This document shows, piece by piece, positions 9,909 to 20,633 of a stretch of DNA of 64,000 nucleotides. Numbering within the stretch: the stretch's first letter is position 1; each line of letters opens with the position of its first letter. The notes below the pieces were generated by a model. The model did not search any database and was not told the origin of the DNA. It saw only the letters and a list, made by a program, of their open reading frames with translations. This stretch comes from Duganella sacchari. Lineage in GTDB: Bacteria; Pseudomonadota; Gammaproteobacteria; Burkholderiales; Burkholderiaceae_D. The DNA lies in contig NZ_FRCX01000001.1 of the NCBI RefSeq assembly GCF_900143065.1, positions 186,001-250,000 of the forward strand. The letters run 5' to 3'. The position numbers were made by a program, and so were the translations under genes.

Positions 9909-10673
9909 TTATTTCCAGCTGACCTTGCCCAAACCGTCGACGCTGACGTTGCGGTTCAATGGCTTGCCATAGACAATGACCGATCCCAGGCCGCTCAGGT
10001 TCAGCGTTGCATTCGTTTTGGCGTTGACGGTGGCGTTGCCCAGGCCGCTCAGCTCGACATTGACGGAGTCCGCCTGAAACTGCTGCGCATTGAGACCACC
10101 GACCCCGCCCAGATCCGCCTTGAGCAACTTGCTGCGCCCGCCCAGCGTGATGTAGCCGGCGCCACGCAAATCCAGGTCAGTACGGTCGTTTTCGCTGACC
10201 CACAGATTCATGCTGCCCACGCCGCCCAGATTGGCCTTGACCACGCGGTAATCGCACACCACCTTCATGCTGCCGGCGCCATCCATCGTCAACTCCAGTT
10301 CCTCGCCGCTGAAGCCATTGATCTCGGTCGAGCCCACGCCTTCCGACACCACCTCGCGCAGCATCGGCAGCACCAGTTCGGCGCGCGTGGCGCCACGGCC
10401 GATCTTGATGCCGCGCCCTTCGGTTTCGAGATGCAAGGTGTCGCCGCTTTGCGACGCCATCAGCTTGTCCAGGTAGCGCTTTTCGCCGATCAGGCGCAGC
10501 GAGGGCACATCGCCTTGCCGCAACTTCAGGTCGACGACGCCGTCCAGCTTGACGCGGACCACGCGGGCGTCAATGGTGACCACGCGCGTTTCAGTGTCGT
10601 CGGCGGCGTCGGCGCGGCCAAACAGGGCACAGAAAGCGGCAAACAGCAGGCCAAATTGGAAAAGCTTCTTCAT
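9909..10673 (-). CDS. GIN domain (DUF2807) protein, exported
   Basis: This 254-residue protein has a signal peptide (cleavage after about residue 23, GRADA) and a repetitive right-handed beta-structure of short strands typical of the DUF2807/GIN auto-transporter-adhesin head family. Repeating patterns such as LGGVGSMNLWVSENDRTDLD and LSGLGNATVNAKTNATLNLS show the parallel-beta periodicity. The location is periplasmic or surface. No catalytic residues are recognisable and the function of the family is poorly defined. Confidence 0.82.
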   Translation of the reverse strand: MKKLFQFGLLFAAFCALFGRADAADDTETRVVTIDARVVRVKLDGVVDLKLRQGDVPSLRLIGEKRYLDKLMASQSGDTLHLETEGRGIKIGRGATRAELVLPMLREVVSEGVGSTEINGFSGEELELTMDGAGSMKVVCDYRVVKANLGGVGSMNLWVSENDRTDLDLRGAGYITLGGRSKLLKADLGGVGGLNAQQFQADSVNVELSGLGNATVNAKTNATLNLSGLGSVIVYGKPLNRNVSVDGLGKVSWK

Positions 10674-10803
10674 GGGGGAAATCCTCGGATGTTGTTACAG
10701 CAATCATACCTAAAGCCAGTCGCCGGCCAGCCCGGGATTGCGACGAACTGCACAAAACGGCGACTGGACGACAAAAAGGCAGGAACGGAAGTCAAACCCG
10801 TCA

Positions 10804-10821
10804 CTCCCGCGAAAGCGGGAG
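10804..10821. repeat. Short palindromic repeat, dRS3/REP-like
   Basis: The perfect hairpin CTCCCGC-GAAA-GCGGGAG, with a GNRA-type loop, is preceded by CGTCA. This form (CGTCAyTCCCGCGAAAGCGGGA) is a common dispersed palindrome in Neisseria and many betaproteobacteria. It lies just after the stop of the hexosaminidase gene and could also help terminate its transcript, although no T-run follows. Confidence 0.6.
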
Positions 10822-10827
10822 CGGCGG

Positions 10828-13287
10828 CTATCGGTTGACGATGCGGGCGACCAGGCCGGAGCGGCCGTTGCGGTCAAAGGCGGCGGCCTGGATCACGCCC
10901 CTGGCGCTGATCGGCCCGGTGACGGCCTTGCTCTGCACCGTCGGCACGCTGCCGTCGGTGGTATAACGCAGGGTCAGGCCCGGCAGGATGTGGTTGACCA
11001 GCACCTTGCCGCCCTCCACCACCATGCCTGGCGGCGCAATGCGGTACTGGACGTCGCCGCGCTCCAGGTCCAGGCGCGGCAACACCCGCTGCCCCAGCAC
11101 ATTCACAAAACCGGACCATGCCGCCCGGTGCGAGGCGGCCGCCAGCGCCGGATCCGGCGCCCAGGCCCGCTCCGCCACCGCCAGCAGGCGCGGCATCATG
11201 AGGTAGTCGAGACGGCCGACATCGCGGATGGTTTCCGAGAACAGCGTCGCCTCGATGCCGCGTATATGACGGCGGCCGGCATCGGTCAGTGCCGGGCCGT
11301 AGGGCTGGAAATCAAACACCGTGTCCAGGTCCACATAAGCGCCCCAGTTGACGCCCGGCTCCTCGGGATTGGGGTTGGTCGCCATGTCCAGATACATATT
11401 GGTCACCGGCGCCAGCACGATGTCGTAGCCGGCATTGGCCAGGCGGTAGGCGAAGTCCTCGTTGCCCGGCGTGTTATTCCACACATACAGGCTGAAACCA
11501 CGCTGGGTGAAGCGCGGATTCGGCAACTGCTGCGCGCCGTCCTGCGCCGAGCGGCGCGCGCCCATCTCTTCCCAGCCGGAGGCGAACATGCCATGCTTGC
11601 GCAGGATGCCGTCCACGCGGTTGTAGAAGTAGTCCCACAAGTCGGCGGTGCTGGCCAGCTTTTCGCGCTGCATCAGCGCCTGGCTCACGGGCGAACGCTC
11701 CCACGCGCCATGCGGCAGCTCGTCGCCGCCCATATGCATGGTCTTCAGCGGCACGCCCGCCTCGCGGTGCAGCGCGGCGACCTGCGCCACCACCTGCTCG
11801 ACAAACGCGTAGCTCGACTCCAGGCCGGGGTTGAGCACATGGTCGGTGTATTCCTGCGGCGAGCGGTACACCGAGCGGTCGTCGAAGTCGTTCAGCAGAT
11901 ACTTGTCCGCGCCCTCCTCGCCCGCTGCCTGCATGCGGTGATAGCGCGCTTCCATGGCCTTGACGGCGGCACGCGCATGGCCCGGCATTTCGATTTCCGG
12001 TATCACCTCGATGTGGCGCGCGGCGGCATAGCGCAGGATTTCGACGTAGTCGGCACGCGTGTAATAGCCGCTGCCATGCAGATCATCGGCGCGCGGGCCG
12101 GAGCCATAGGTCGGCGGTAGGCGCTGGCCTTCTTTGGTGCTATGGCCGCGCACCGCGCCGATTGAGGTCAGTTCCGGCAGGCCGGCAATCTCCAGACGCC
12201 AGCCTTCGTCGTCGGTCAGGTGGAAGTGCAGCTTGTTGAGTTTATAGGCCGCCATCAGGTCCAGCGTCTTCAGCACTACCGCCTTGGGCTGGAAGTTACG
12301 CGCCACGTCCAGCTGGAAGCCGCGATAGGCGAAACGTGGCGCATCGATGACATCCAGCTCAGGCAAATCGATTTGCGCCGCATTCGACGGCAGCGGCAGC
12401 AGGTCGTGCAGCGACTGCAGACCACGCGCCACGCCAGCAGCGGTGTTGCCGACGATGTTGATGCCATCATCGCTGCTCACCGTCAGCTCATAGGCTTCCG
12501 GCGACGACTGTCCGTCCACCATGCCGATGCGCAGACGCAGCGGCACCGGTGTGCGCGAAGCATCGCCCTGCGGCAGATAGCGCGCAAACAGCTCGCGCGC
12601 ATAGGCTGTTTCGTATTGCAGGCCGGGACCGGAAATCACTTGCGGCGCACGCGCCAGCTGCACGCGGCCGCTGCCCGCTTTCAGCTCCAGCGGCGTCGGA
12701 AACACCGGTGGCAGTGCGCTGAACGGCAGCACCTCCGCGCGCGCGTTGCGGCGGTAGGTTTCCTGCACCGTCACCAGGTCATGCCGGCCAGCGGGCCGTT
12801 TCAGCTGCTCCGGGCGCGTCGGCAGCTGCTGCTGGAAGTCCGTGATGGCGTAAGCGACGTCCGGCGCCGCATCAAACACCAGGTACGGCCCGACCGGCGC
12901 GCGCGACATGGTGGTCAACATGCTCGGATAGTAGTAGTCCACATTCAGCGTGCGGCCTGCCGGCAGGCCCTTGAAGCCAGCCGTGGGGCGCACACGGAAC
13001 AAGCTGCCGCCGACCACCTGCTCCAGTTGCAGATTGCCAGCCAGCGGCCCGGTGACCACGCCATCCATGCAGTTGAAGTACAGCGACCAGCCCTTGGCCG
13101 GCAGCGGCTGGCCGCGCGTGGCCGTCATGCTCAGGCGTGCCTTGGTACGGCCGCGGCCATCCGCGGTGGGGAATTCATTGCGCAGCACTTCCCAGCGCAT
13201 CTTCAGCGGCTCCGTCGCTGGCGCGGCTTGCGCACCAAAAGCCAGCGCCAGCGCGCAGGCAGCAACGGTTTTTGTCATCAGTTTCAT
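10828..13287 (-). CDS. GH20 beta-N-acetylhexosaminidase, exported
   Basis: This enzyme of about 819 residues removes terminal GlcNAc or GalNAc from chitooligosaccharides or glycans by substrate-assisted catalysis. The start is set at MKLMTKTVAACALALAFGAQA, a clear signal peptide with GAGAGAC-like purines just upstream; an ATG four codons earlier forms an ATGA overlap with the kinase gene. An N-terminal CHB-like domain (residues about 30-170) and a GH20b domain precede the catalytic barrel. The barrel carries FRGFQLDVARNF near residue 330 and the acid/base pair in HMGGDELPHGAWE. A chitobiase-type C-terminal domain with YTTDGSVPT follows. It is the last gene of the sugar locus and gives the best clue that the substrate contains N-acetylhexosamine. 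Confidence 0.93.
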   Translation of the reverse strand: MKLMTKTVAACALALAFGAQAAPATEPLKMRWEVLRNEFPTADGRGRTKARLSMTATRGQPLPAKGWSLYFNCMDGVVTGPLAGNLQLEQVVGGSLFRVRPTAGFKGLPAGRTLNVDYYYPSMLTTMSRAPVGPYLVFDAAPDVAYAITDFQQQLPTRPEQLKRPAGRHDLVTVQETYRRNARAEVLPFSALPPVFPTPLELKAGSGRVQLARAPQVISGPGLQYETAYARELFARYLPQGDASRTPVPLRLRIGMVDGQSSPEAYELTVSSDDGINIVGNTAAGVARGLQSLHDLLPLPSNAAQIDLPELDVIDAPRFAYRGFQLDVARNFQPKAVVLKTLDLMAAYKLNKLHFHLTDDEGWRLEIAGLPELTSIGAVRGHSTKEGQRLPPTYGSGPRADDLHGSGYYTRADYVEILRYAAARHIEVIPEIEMPGHARAAVKAMEARYHRMQAAGEEGADKYLLNDFDDRSVYRSPQEYTDHVLNPGLESSYAFVEQVVAQVAALHREAGVPLKTMHMGGDELPHGAWERSPVSQALMQREKLASTADLWDYFYNRVDGILRKHGMFASGWEEMGARRSAQDGAQQLPNPRFTQRGFSLYVWNNTPGNEDFAYRLANAGYDIVLAPVTNMYLDMATNPNPEEPGVNWGAYVDLDTVFDFQPYGPALTDAGRRHIRGIEATLFSETIRDVGRLDYLMMPRLLAVAERAWAPDPALAAASHRAAWSGFVNVLGQRVLPRLDLERGDVQYRIAPPGMVVEGGKVLVNHILPGLTLRYTTDGSVPTVQSKAVTGPISARGVIQAAAFDRNGRSGLVARIVNR

Positions 13288-13295
13288 TGTCTCTC

Positions 13296-14738
13296 TCATA
13301 CGGGCAAACGGATGGTGGCGTTCAAGCCGCCCTCCGGGTGATTCTCCAATATCAGTTGGCCGCCATGCGCCTCGATCACACCGCGCGCGATGCCGAGGCC
13401 CAGGCCCATGCCATTGTCATTCTGTTCGCGGCCATGCTCCAGCCGCACGTAAGGGTCGAACAGGCTGGCCAGCGCATCTTCCGGCACGCCCGGTCCATGG
13501 TCGCGCACCGCGATGGTCACGGCGTCCGTTTCTGCGCGGATGCGGATTTCGGCGCGCTTGCCATAGTACAGCGCATTGTCCAGCAGGTTGCCGATCGCGC
13601 GTTTCAGCGCCAGCGGCTTGGCGCGCACCGACAGTCCCGCTTCCTCATAGCCCACCTCATGCCCCGCCAGCCGTGCACTGCGCACCAGGCGGCCCAGCAG
13701 TGCATCCAGTTTCACTTCGGCCGGGTTCTCGTGGATATCGCTGTCCTTCACGCATTGCAGCGCGCCTTTCACCATCATATCCAATTCGTCGAGGTCTTCT
13801 TCAAACTCATTACGCAAGGCCTCATCGTCCAGCAGTTCCGAGCGCAGCTTGAGGCGCGTGATCGGCGTACGCAGGTCGTGCGAGATGGAGATGAACAGGC
13901 GCTCGCGGTCCTCGATGTAGCGCTGTATGCGCTCGCGCATGGCACTGAACGCGCGCGCGGTGTTGATGAATTCGCGGCTGCCCGTCTCCGGCAGCGGTGG
14001 CGCGTGCTCACCCTGGCCGAAAGCGCCGGCGGCATCGGACAGCGCAGCCAGCGGCCGGGTAATCCAGCGCACCACCAATAGGCACAGCAGCAGCACCGCC
14101 GCCAGCGACAGGCCTTGCAGCGCCAGGCGGTCCCAGGCCCATGGATCATTCGCGCTCAGGAAATAAGGATTCGGCATCAGCGCCGCCATGTACAGCCAGT
14201 TGCCCGGTTCAAGTTCGGTCTGGATCACCAGGATCGGCGCCGGTGCGGGCTGCACCAGAAGGATGTGCTGCACCCACGCATCCGGCAGGTCGTTGAGGTG
14301 CACGCCTTCCGACACTTCCAGTTCCTCCGGCCAGGCAAACGCCAGATGAAAACCCGGCGAATGCGGCAGGTCGCGTTTGAGCGTGGCGCCGACGGTGGCC
14401 TTGACGCTGTCCGCCAGCGACTGCGGCGCCATCTCCTTCACCGGCACATATTCGTGATTGAGGTTGACGAAGAAGCGCGTGCCCCCCATTTCGCGCATCT
14501 GCTGGATAATCAGCACGCGGTAGCTGAGCGGCAGGCTGCGGTAAAAACGGATCGCGGCAGCGGCGCTATGCGCCACATACTGAGCGGCGGATTGCGCCTC
14601 CACCTGCGATTTGGCGCGCAGCTGCCCGGCCCAGATGGCGTTGGCCGCCAGCTGCGTCACCAGCAGGCCGGCCACCATCACCAGCGTCAAACGGCCCAGC
14701 AGCGATGCGGGCCACAGGCGCTTGAGCCGTTCAAGCAT
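13296..14738 (-). CDS. Sensor histidine kinase
   Basis: This 480-residue membrane kinase probably senses a periplasmic signal linked to sugar uptake. The first membrane helix is at about residues 15-35, a periplasmic domain of about 170 residues follows, and the second helix is at 207-225. A HAMP linker comes next, then the phosphoacceptor SHDLRTPITRLKL (His287) and an ATPase domain with N-box LDNALYYGKRA, G1 DHGPGVP and G2 GMGLGLGIA. It overlaps the response regulator gene upstream by eight bases and the hexosaminidase frame downstream by four, so the three are coupled. Confidence 0.94.
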   Translation of the reverse strand: MLERLKRLWPASLLGRLTLVMVAGLLVTQLAANAIWAGQLRAKSQVEAQSAAQYVAHSAAAAIRFYRSLPLSYRVLIIQQMREMGGTRFFVNLNHEYVPVKEMAPQSLADSVKATVGATLKRDLPHSPGFHLAFAWPEELEVSEGVHLNDLPDAWVQHILLVQPAPAPILVIQTELEPGNWLYMAALMPNPYFLSANDPWAWDRLALQGLSLAAVLLLCLLVVRWITRPLAALSDAAGAFGQGEHAPPLPETGSREFINTARAFSAMRERIQRYIEDRERLFISISHDLRTPITRLKLRSELLDDEALRNEFEEDLDELDMMVKGALQCVKDSDIHENPAEVKLDALLGRLVRSARLAGHEVGYEEAGLSVRAKPLALKRAIGNLLDNALYYGKRAEIRIRAETDAVTIAVRDHGPGVPEDALASLFDPYVRLEHGREQNDNGMGLGLGIARGVIEAHGGQLILENHPEGGLNATIRLPV

Positions 14739-15438
14739 GAGAGACGTTCACTTCGGCCGAGAACACATAGCCCGCGCCGCGCACCGTCTTGATTAATGCC
14801 GGCTGCTTGCCATCGTCGTTGAGGCGCACACGCAGGCGGCTGATCTGCACATCCAGCGAACGGTCCAGCGGGCCGGAGTCGCGGCCGCGCGTCTCCTCGC
14901 ACAGCACGCTGCGGTCGAGGATCACGCCTGCGTGTTCGACAAAATACTTCAGCAGCTGGAAGTCCAGGCCCGTCAACGCCAGTGGCGTGCCGGCGCTATC
15001 GGTGACCTTGCGTTCCTTGAGGTCCAGCGTAAAACCGACAAAGCGGTAGTAGCGGATGGCCGGCGTCTCCACGGCCGTGCGGCGCAGGATGGCCTTGATG
15101 CGGGCCAGCAGTTCGCGCGGGCTGTATGGCTTGGCGATGTAGTCGTCCGCGCCCAGTTCCAGGCCGACGATACGGTCCGTCTCGTCGGAGCTGGCCGTCA
15201 GCATGATGATGGGGACGTTGGAGCGCTGGCGCACCTGCTTGCACAGCGCGAAGCCGTCCGTATCCGGCAGCATCACATCCAGGATCACCAGCGACAGCTG
15301 GTCCACGTGCGTCTGCAGCTCGGCCAGGAAGCTTTCGCCGTTATGCGACAGCACCACCTCGTACTGGTTCTTCTCCAGATAGGTTTTGAGCAGGACACGG
15401 GTTTTTTGGTCATCGTCTACGATCAGTATCTTGCGCAC
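14731..15438 (-). CDS. OmpR-family response regulator
   Basis: This 235-residue DNA-binding partner of the adjacent kinase has a receiver domain (residues 1-120) with the acidic pair DDD at 8-10, the phosphorylatable Asp54 in LVILDVMLPD, the switch Thr in MLTASSDE and Lys in AKPYSPREL. The C-terminal winged helix (residues 130-230) ends with the typical IKTVRGAGYVF. It overlaps the upstream binding-protein gene by 29 bases. The arrangement with a sugar-binding protein and a kinase resembles the Pseudomonas GltR/GtrS glucose-response module, but equivalence is only inferred. Confidence 0.95.
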   Translation of the reverse strand: MRKILIVDDDQKTRVLLKTYLEKNQYEVVLSHNGESFLAELQTHVDQLSLVILDVMLPDTDGFALCKQVRQRSNVPIIMLTASSDETDRIVGLELGADDYIAKPYSPRELLARIKAILRRTAVETPAIRYYRFVGFTLDLKERKVTDSAGTPLALTGLDFQLLKYFVEHAGVILDRSVLCEETRGRDSGPLDRSLDVQISRLRVRLNDDGKQPALIKTVRGAGYVFSAEVNVSHA

Positions 15439-16708
15439 CGTATGCTCCTTGGCTTCTCAGGTTAAACAAGCGGAATAACACGCCCAGGCGGCGTTGCGCC
15501 TCGGCCGGTGTGGTCCGGTCGTCCAGAAAATAGCGCTGGATTTCGGCGATGATGGCGTCGCGGCTGGCTTCATCGGTCGCCATGCGGTGCACCAGGCTGG
15601 GCGCCTGCACCGCCGCGCCCAGCGCGAACGTGGTCCACGAGGCGCGCGCGCAGCTGTCCATGCGTGCCGGATCGGCGTCACGCCGTACCGGCACCGATCC
15701 CTTGAGCGTGTTGTATTCCACCTGCACCGGCGGCGATACCAGCAGCCGCGCCATTTTTTCCTGCGCGGCCATGTGGCGGTAATCGCCCGCAAACATGGTG
15801 AAGCTGTCAACGCTGTACAGGTGATACTTCGCTGTCCCCGGCGCCACGCCGCAGGCGAAGTCCTCGTCCAGCGTCATGCCCAGGTCGCGCAGCTCGGGTT
15901 TGGCCCAGTCGCCCATCATCATCATGGCCGCTTCGCGCCTGGCGAACTGGCGGGCCACATCCGGCCACGAACGCTCATCGATCTGGCCATTGGCCCAGCC
16001 CTTGATGGTGCGCAAGCGCTGCAAGGCTTCGGCGGTACGCTTGTCCGCAGCAGCGGCTGGGTCGCGCCTGACGAACAGCTGGCGATAGAATTCCGGCCCG
16101 CTCTCGGCCAGCACCAGGTTTTCGAACAGCGCCGCCACCTGCCAGGCCTCGCTACTTTGTGCCAATGGCACAACACCTGCGGCCTTGAGCTTCTGTGCCG
16201 CCGCCTCAAACTCCTCCCAGCTTTGCGGCGGCGCGATCTTCAACTGGGCGAATAGCTGGCGATTGTAGAACAGGGTATTGACGCGATGGATGCCCACTGG
16301 CGCCGCCACCACGTGCTTGCGGTGCGTAATCAGTGTCTGTATGGTCGGGAACAGCGTGGTATTCCAGTTGCCGCTGCTGGCCACATTGTCGATTTCCAGC
16401 AGCAGGCCGAGGTCCGCCCACTCAGCGATGGAGACGCCGATCATCTGCGACACTTCGGGCGCATCGCCCGCCAGCACGCGGCTCTTGAGCACCTTGCCGG
16501 CGCCCAGCCCGGCGCCGCCGGGGATGGCGGCATCCTTCCATTCGATGCCCTCGTCGGCCGCACGCGCGGCCAGCGCGTTGGCTGCCTTGCGCTCCGACGG
16601 CGACGTCCACCAGTGCAGTACCTGCAAAGTCGCCGCCGCCTGCGCAGACTGCGCCAACAAGCAGGCGGCCAGCAGGCCGCAGATGGAACGAAGATGTAAC
16701 CGGATCAC
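15410..16708 (-). CDS. Extracellular sugar-binding protein (second SBP of the locus)
   Basis: This protein of about 432 residues belongs to the ABC sugar-binding family (SBP_bac_1). It has a signal peptide ending near AQSAQAA and a mature N-terminus LQVLHWWTSPSERKAANAL, characteristic of glucose/mannose-type binding proteins. The start is taken at GTG 16708 because no in-frame ATG lies close to the signal peptide; a frame extension to 16765 adds a second hydrophobic stretch without support. It is not beside the permeases but overlaps the response regulator by 29 bases. It may therefore be a ligand-binding accessory of the kinase rather than, or as well as, a transport protein. Confidence 0.85.
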   Translation of the reverse strand: MIRLHLRSICGLLAACLLAQSAQAAATLQVLHWWTSPSERKAANALAARAADEGIEWKDAAIPGGAGLGAGKVLKSRVLAGDAPEVSQMIGVSIAEWADLGLLLEIDNVASSGNWNTTLFPTIQTLITHRKHVVAAPVGIHRVNTLFYNRQLFAQLKIAPPQSWEEFEAAAQKLKAAGVVPLAQSSEAWQVAALFENLVLAESGPEFYRQLFVRRDPAAAADKRTAEALQRLRTIKGWANGQIDERSWPDVARQFARREAAMMMMGDWAKPELRDLGMTLDEDFACGVAPGTAKYHLYSVDSFTMFAGDYRHMAAQEKMARLLVSPPVQVEYNTLKGSVPVRRDADPARMDSCARASWTTFALGAAVQAPSLVHRMATDEASRDAIIAEIQRYFLDDRTTPAEAQRRLGVLFRLFNLRSQGAYGAQDTDRRR

Positions 16709-16747
16709 ACAGCATCCCAAACGGAAATAATGACACGATTGTAATAG

Positions 16748-16781
16748 AAAAAAGCCCGACGCCAAACAGGCAATCGGGCTT
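16748..16781 (-). terminator. Rho-independent terminator after the TonB receptor
   Basis: On the minus strand AAGCCCGA and TCGGGCTT form an 8-bp stem followed by a T-run. It separates the TonB receptor from the binding protein-regulator-kinase-hexosaminidase genes, which may be expressed by read-through or from their own promoter. Confidence 0.8.
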
Positions 16782-16801
16782 GTGTCAAAACGAAAGCGTT
16801 A

Positions 16802-19435
16802 TCAGAACTTGGCTTTCAGACCAAGGCTGTAACGTGCACCATTTTCATACACGCCGACTGGCAGACCGTCGGTGGTATTGGTGCGGATGACTTCATTACC
16901 GATGTTCACCGCCGTCAGGTACAGCGACAGTTTCGGCGTGATGTCCCAGCTGGCCGACGCATCCCACTGGCCATAGGCGCTGGTGACGTCCTGGCCACCT
17001 TCATCCAGCGCGCCGTACGACTTGGAGCGGTAGTTGTAGGACAGGCGTGCGCTGTAGCCGTTCTTCTCCCAGAAGCCGGTGATATTGGCCTGGTTGCGCG
17101 AGTTGCCGATCACATTCAGTTTGCGGCCGGCAGCGTTGGCGCCGGTTTTCGCATCGGTGAAGGTGTAGTTGACGATGGCGCCGAAGCCACTGCTGAAGGC
17201 CTGCTGCCACTGGATTTCCAGGCCGTTGACGGTGGCGCCGTTGCCGGCGTTGTAAGGACGCGTCACCGACCGCGATACACCGGCCACATTCTCGGTCGCG
17301 GTCTGCGTGTAGATGAAGGTGTCCAGCTTTTTGGCAAACAGCGTGGCGGACAGCAGCGACGCATCGGCGTAGTACCACTCGGTGCCGATCTCCGCCTGGT
17401 TGGCGTGGAAAGGCTTGAGCAGCGGATTGCCGGCGGTGGCCGCGTTGGTGGTGCCGCTGACTTCCGTACTGGCGCTCAGATCGCTGTAGGTGTTACGCGC
17501 CATCACCCGTGCCACGGCGCCGCGTATCAGCAGGTCCTTGCTGACGTTGTAGACCGCGTTCAGGTTAGGCAGCACGTCGGTATAGCTGCGCGACACGCTA
17601 CCCAGTGCGTAATTGCCATTGCCGGTCAGGTCCTGGTAGGCCTCGGAAGTCTGGTCGGTCTTGACAACGCGGGCGCCAAAGTCGCCGCGCCATTGGCCGG
17701 TAGCGAAGTCCGCACGCACATAGGTGGCGTAGATTTTTTCCTTGATCTTGTAGTACTCGCCCTTGGCTTCCGCATACACCATGGCCTTGTCATACATCGG
17801 GAAACCTTTGGAATAGGCCAGGCCATCATCCACCCATGCGTACTGCGTCAGCGAACCGGCGTTGGCCGCTTCCTGGCTCAGGAGCGGCGATGGACCTTTG
17901 GACAAGTCGGCCAGCGAGAACGACTGCCAGCCAGGGCTGCCCGGACCAGCGGTGCCGATGATGCGGTGATTCTGCACCGTGGTATCGCGGAACTTGGCGC
18001 CAACCTTGATCGACTTGAAGAAATCACCGTTCAGGTCCAGCGTCAGATCACCCTGTGCGTAGTTCTCCTTGGTCTCCATGCGGCGCACCCAGTCACGCGC
18101 GCTTTGCAGCGTGAGCTTGGTCGGGTCCAGCGGGCTCATATCGAGGTATTTGACTTCGTAGGTGTCCGGCGCGATGTTGAAGGTGGTGCGGGTGTTACCG
18201 ACGAACCAGAAGTTGCGGTCATGGTCGCTGCCGCCGGAGCCTTTGGTGGTGCCGGCCTGGCCGTGGAATTTCCAGTTGTCGCCATCGTAGGTGCCTTCCA
18301 GGTCCAGCACTTCCGACTTGATGTAGGACTGGCGGAAGATAGGCTCGAACGATACGCCGCCGGTCGGGCCGACGGTGCCGCCCACCAGCGCCTTGGTACC
18401 GTCCGAGGTGGTGATGAACTTCGGATTGGTGACCTGGATATTGCCCTTGGCATCGGCCAGGCCACCTGCTTCCCACAGGTAGTTCTGGTTGCTGTTGTCC
18501 ATGCTCATGTCCGAGTTCATGTAGTTCAGCGTGATGTCGGTATTGACGTTCGGGCGCGCCTGCAAGGTCAGGTTGCCGGTGGTGCGCTCGCGGTCCTGGC
18601 GGAAGATGGCCGAGCCGCCGCCCCACGAGGCGTAGGCGCCCGGCGTGACTGCGCCATTCTGGTCAACGATGTTGTACTTGGTCGAGTCGGTGAAGTTTTC
18701 CAGGCCGTCGCGGCGCATGGTGCGTTTCTGTTTGCTGATGGCCAGCAGCGCGCCGAAGGTTTTCTCGTCATTGGTCCAGCTGATCAGGCCAGACAGCTGC
18801 GGGTCGGTTTTCTTCGGCAGTTCGCTGTAGGTCGCTTCCACCGATGCCTGCGCTACAAAGGACTTGAGCTGGAATGGCTTGCGGGTCTTCACGTTGACCA
18901 GGCCACCGATCGAACCTTCGTCCAGGTCCGCCGATGGGCTCTTGTAGACGTCAATGCTGCCCACCAGTTCCGACGCCAGGATGTCGTAGTTGAAGCCGCG
19001 GCTTTGCGAGTCGTTCTTCCACCAGTAACCGGAGGCCACGGCCTGGCCGTTCAGCTGCGTGAGGTTGAGGTTCTTGTCGGTACCGCGCACGAAAATGTCG
19101 CGGCCTTCACCCCAGGTGCGGTCCACCGAAATGCCCGGCACGCGTTGCAGCGAATCGGCCACGTTCTTGTCCGGGAACTTGCCCACTTCTTCCGCCGTGA
19201 CGGTGTCGATCACATTGCCGGAGTCGCGCTTCTCGGCCAGGTTGCGCTTCAGGCGTTCGCGGATGCCGCGCACTTCCACGGTATTGGCGTCTGCAGCCGG
19301 TACGGCGTCGCTGGCTTGCGCTTGCGCGTCAACCGCGACAGGTTCTGCCGCGTGGCCGTATGCGGCAAAGCCACCGCTCATGGCCAACGCGATTACGTGA
19401 GGTAGTATTTTTTTCTTGAGTACCGGCTTGTTCAT
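16802..19435 (-). CDS. TonB-dependent receptor, carbohydrate type
   Basis: This outer-membrane receptor of about 877 residues imports a large sugar ligand using TonB energy. The start is MNKPVLKKKILPHVIALAMS, with GGGAG six bases upstream and a signal peptide ending near YGHA; the frame stays open further upstream but lacks signals. The plug (RDSGNVIDTVTAEEVGKFPD, then VADSLQRVPGISVDR) and the segment SIDVYKSPSADLDEGSIGG match the Xanthomonas/Caulobacter-type receptor family used for oligosaccharides. The barrel ends with an aromatic residue (YSLGLKAKF), the usual insertion signal. Position between ABC transporter genes and a hexosaminidase supports a role in HexNAc-containing glycan uptake. 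Confidence 0.92.
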   Translation of the reverse strand: MNKPVLKKKILPHVIALAMSGGFAAYGHAAEPVAVDAQAQASDAVPAADANTVEVRGIRERLKRNLAEKRDSGNVIDTVTAEEVGKFPDKNVADSLQRVPGISVDRTWGEGRDIFVRGTDKNLNLTQLNGQAVASGYWWKNDSQSRGFNYDILASELVGSIDVYKSPSADLDEGSIGGLVNVKTRKPFQLKSFVAQASVEATYSELPKKTDPQLSGLISWTNDEKTFGALLAISKQKRTMRRDGLENFTDSTKYNIVDQNGAVTPGAYASWGGGSAIFRQDRERTTGNLTLQARPNVNTDITLNYMNSDMSMDNSNQNYLWEAGGLADAKGNIQVTNPKFITTSDGTKALVGGTVGPTGGVSFEPIFRQSYIKSEVLDLEGTYDGDNWKFHGQAGTTKGSGGSDHDRNFWFVGNTRTTFNIAPDTYEVKYLDMSPLDPTKLTLQSARDWVRRMETKENYAQGDLTLDLNGDFFKSIKVGAKFRDTTVQNHRIIGTAGPGSPGWQSFSLADLSKGPSPLLSQEAANAGSLTQYAWVDDGLAYSKGFPMYDKAMVYAEAKGEYYKIKEKIYATYVRADFATGQWRGDFGARVVKTDQTSEAYQDLTGNGNYALGSVSRSYTDVLPNLNAVYNVSKDLLIRGAVARVMARNTYSDLSASTEVSGTTNAATAGNPLLKPFHANQAEIGTEWYYADASLLSATLFAKKLDTFIYTQTATENVAGVSRSVTRPYNAGNGATVNGLEIQWQQAFSSGFGAIVNYTFTDAKTGANAAGRKLNVIGNSRNQANITGFWEKNGYSARLSYNYRSKSYGALDEGGQDVTSAYGQWDASASWDITPKLSLYLTAVNIGNEVIRTNTTDGLPVGVYENGARYSLGLKAKF

Positions 19436-19481
19436 CAACTTCTCCCTGTTTTTATTAAAAAGTAAAAAAGCTCCTGTGATA

Positions 19482-20621
<1,140 letters not shown>

Positions 20622-20633
20622 TGAGGCCTCTCC

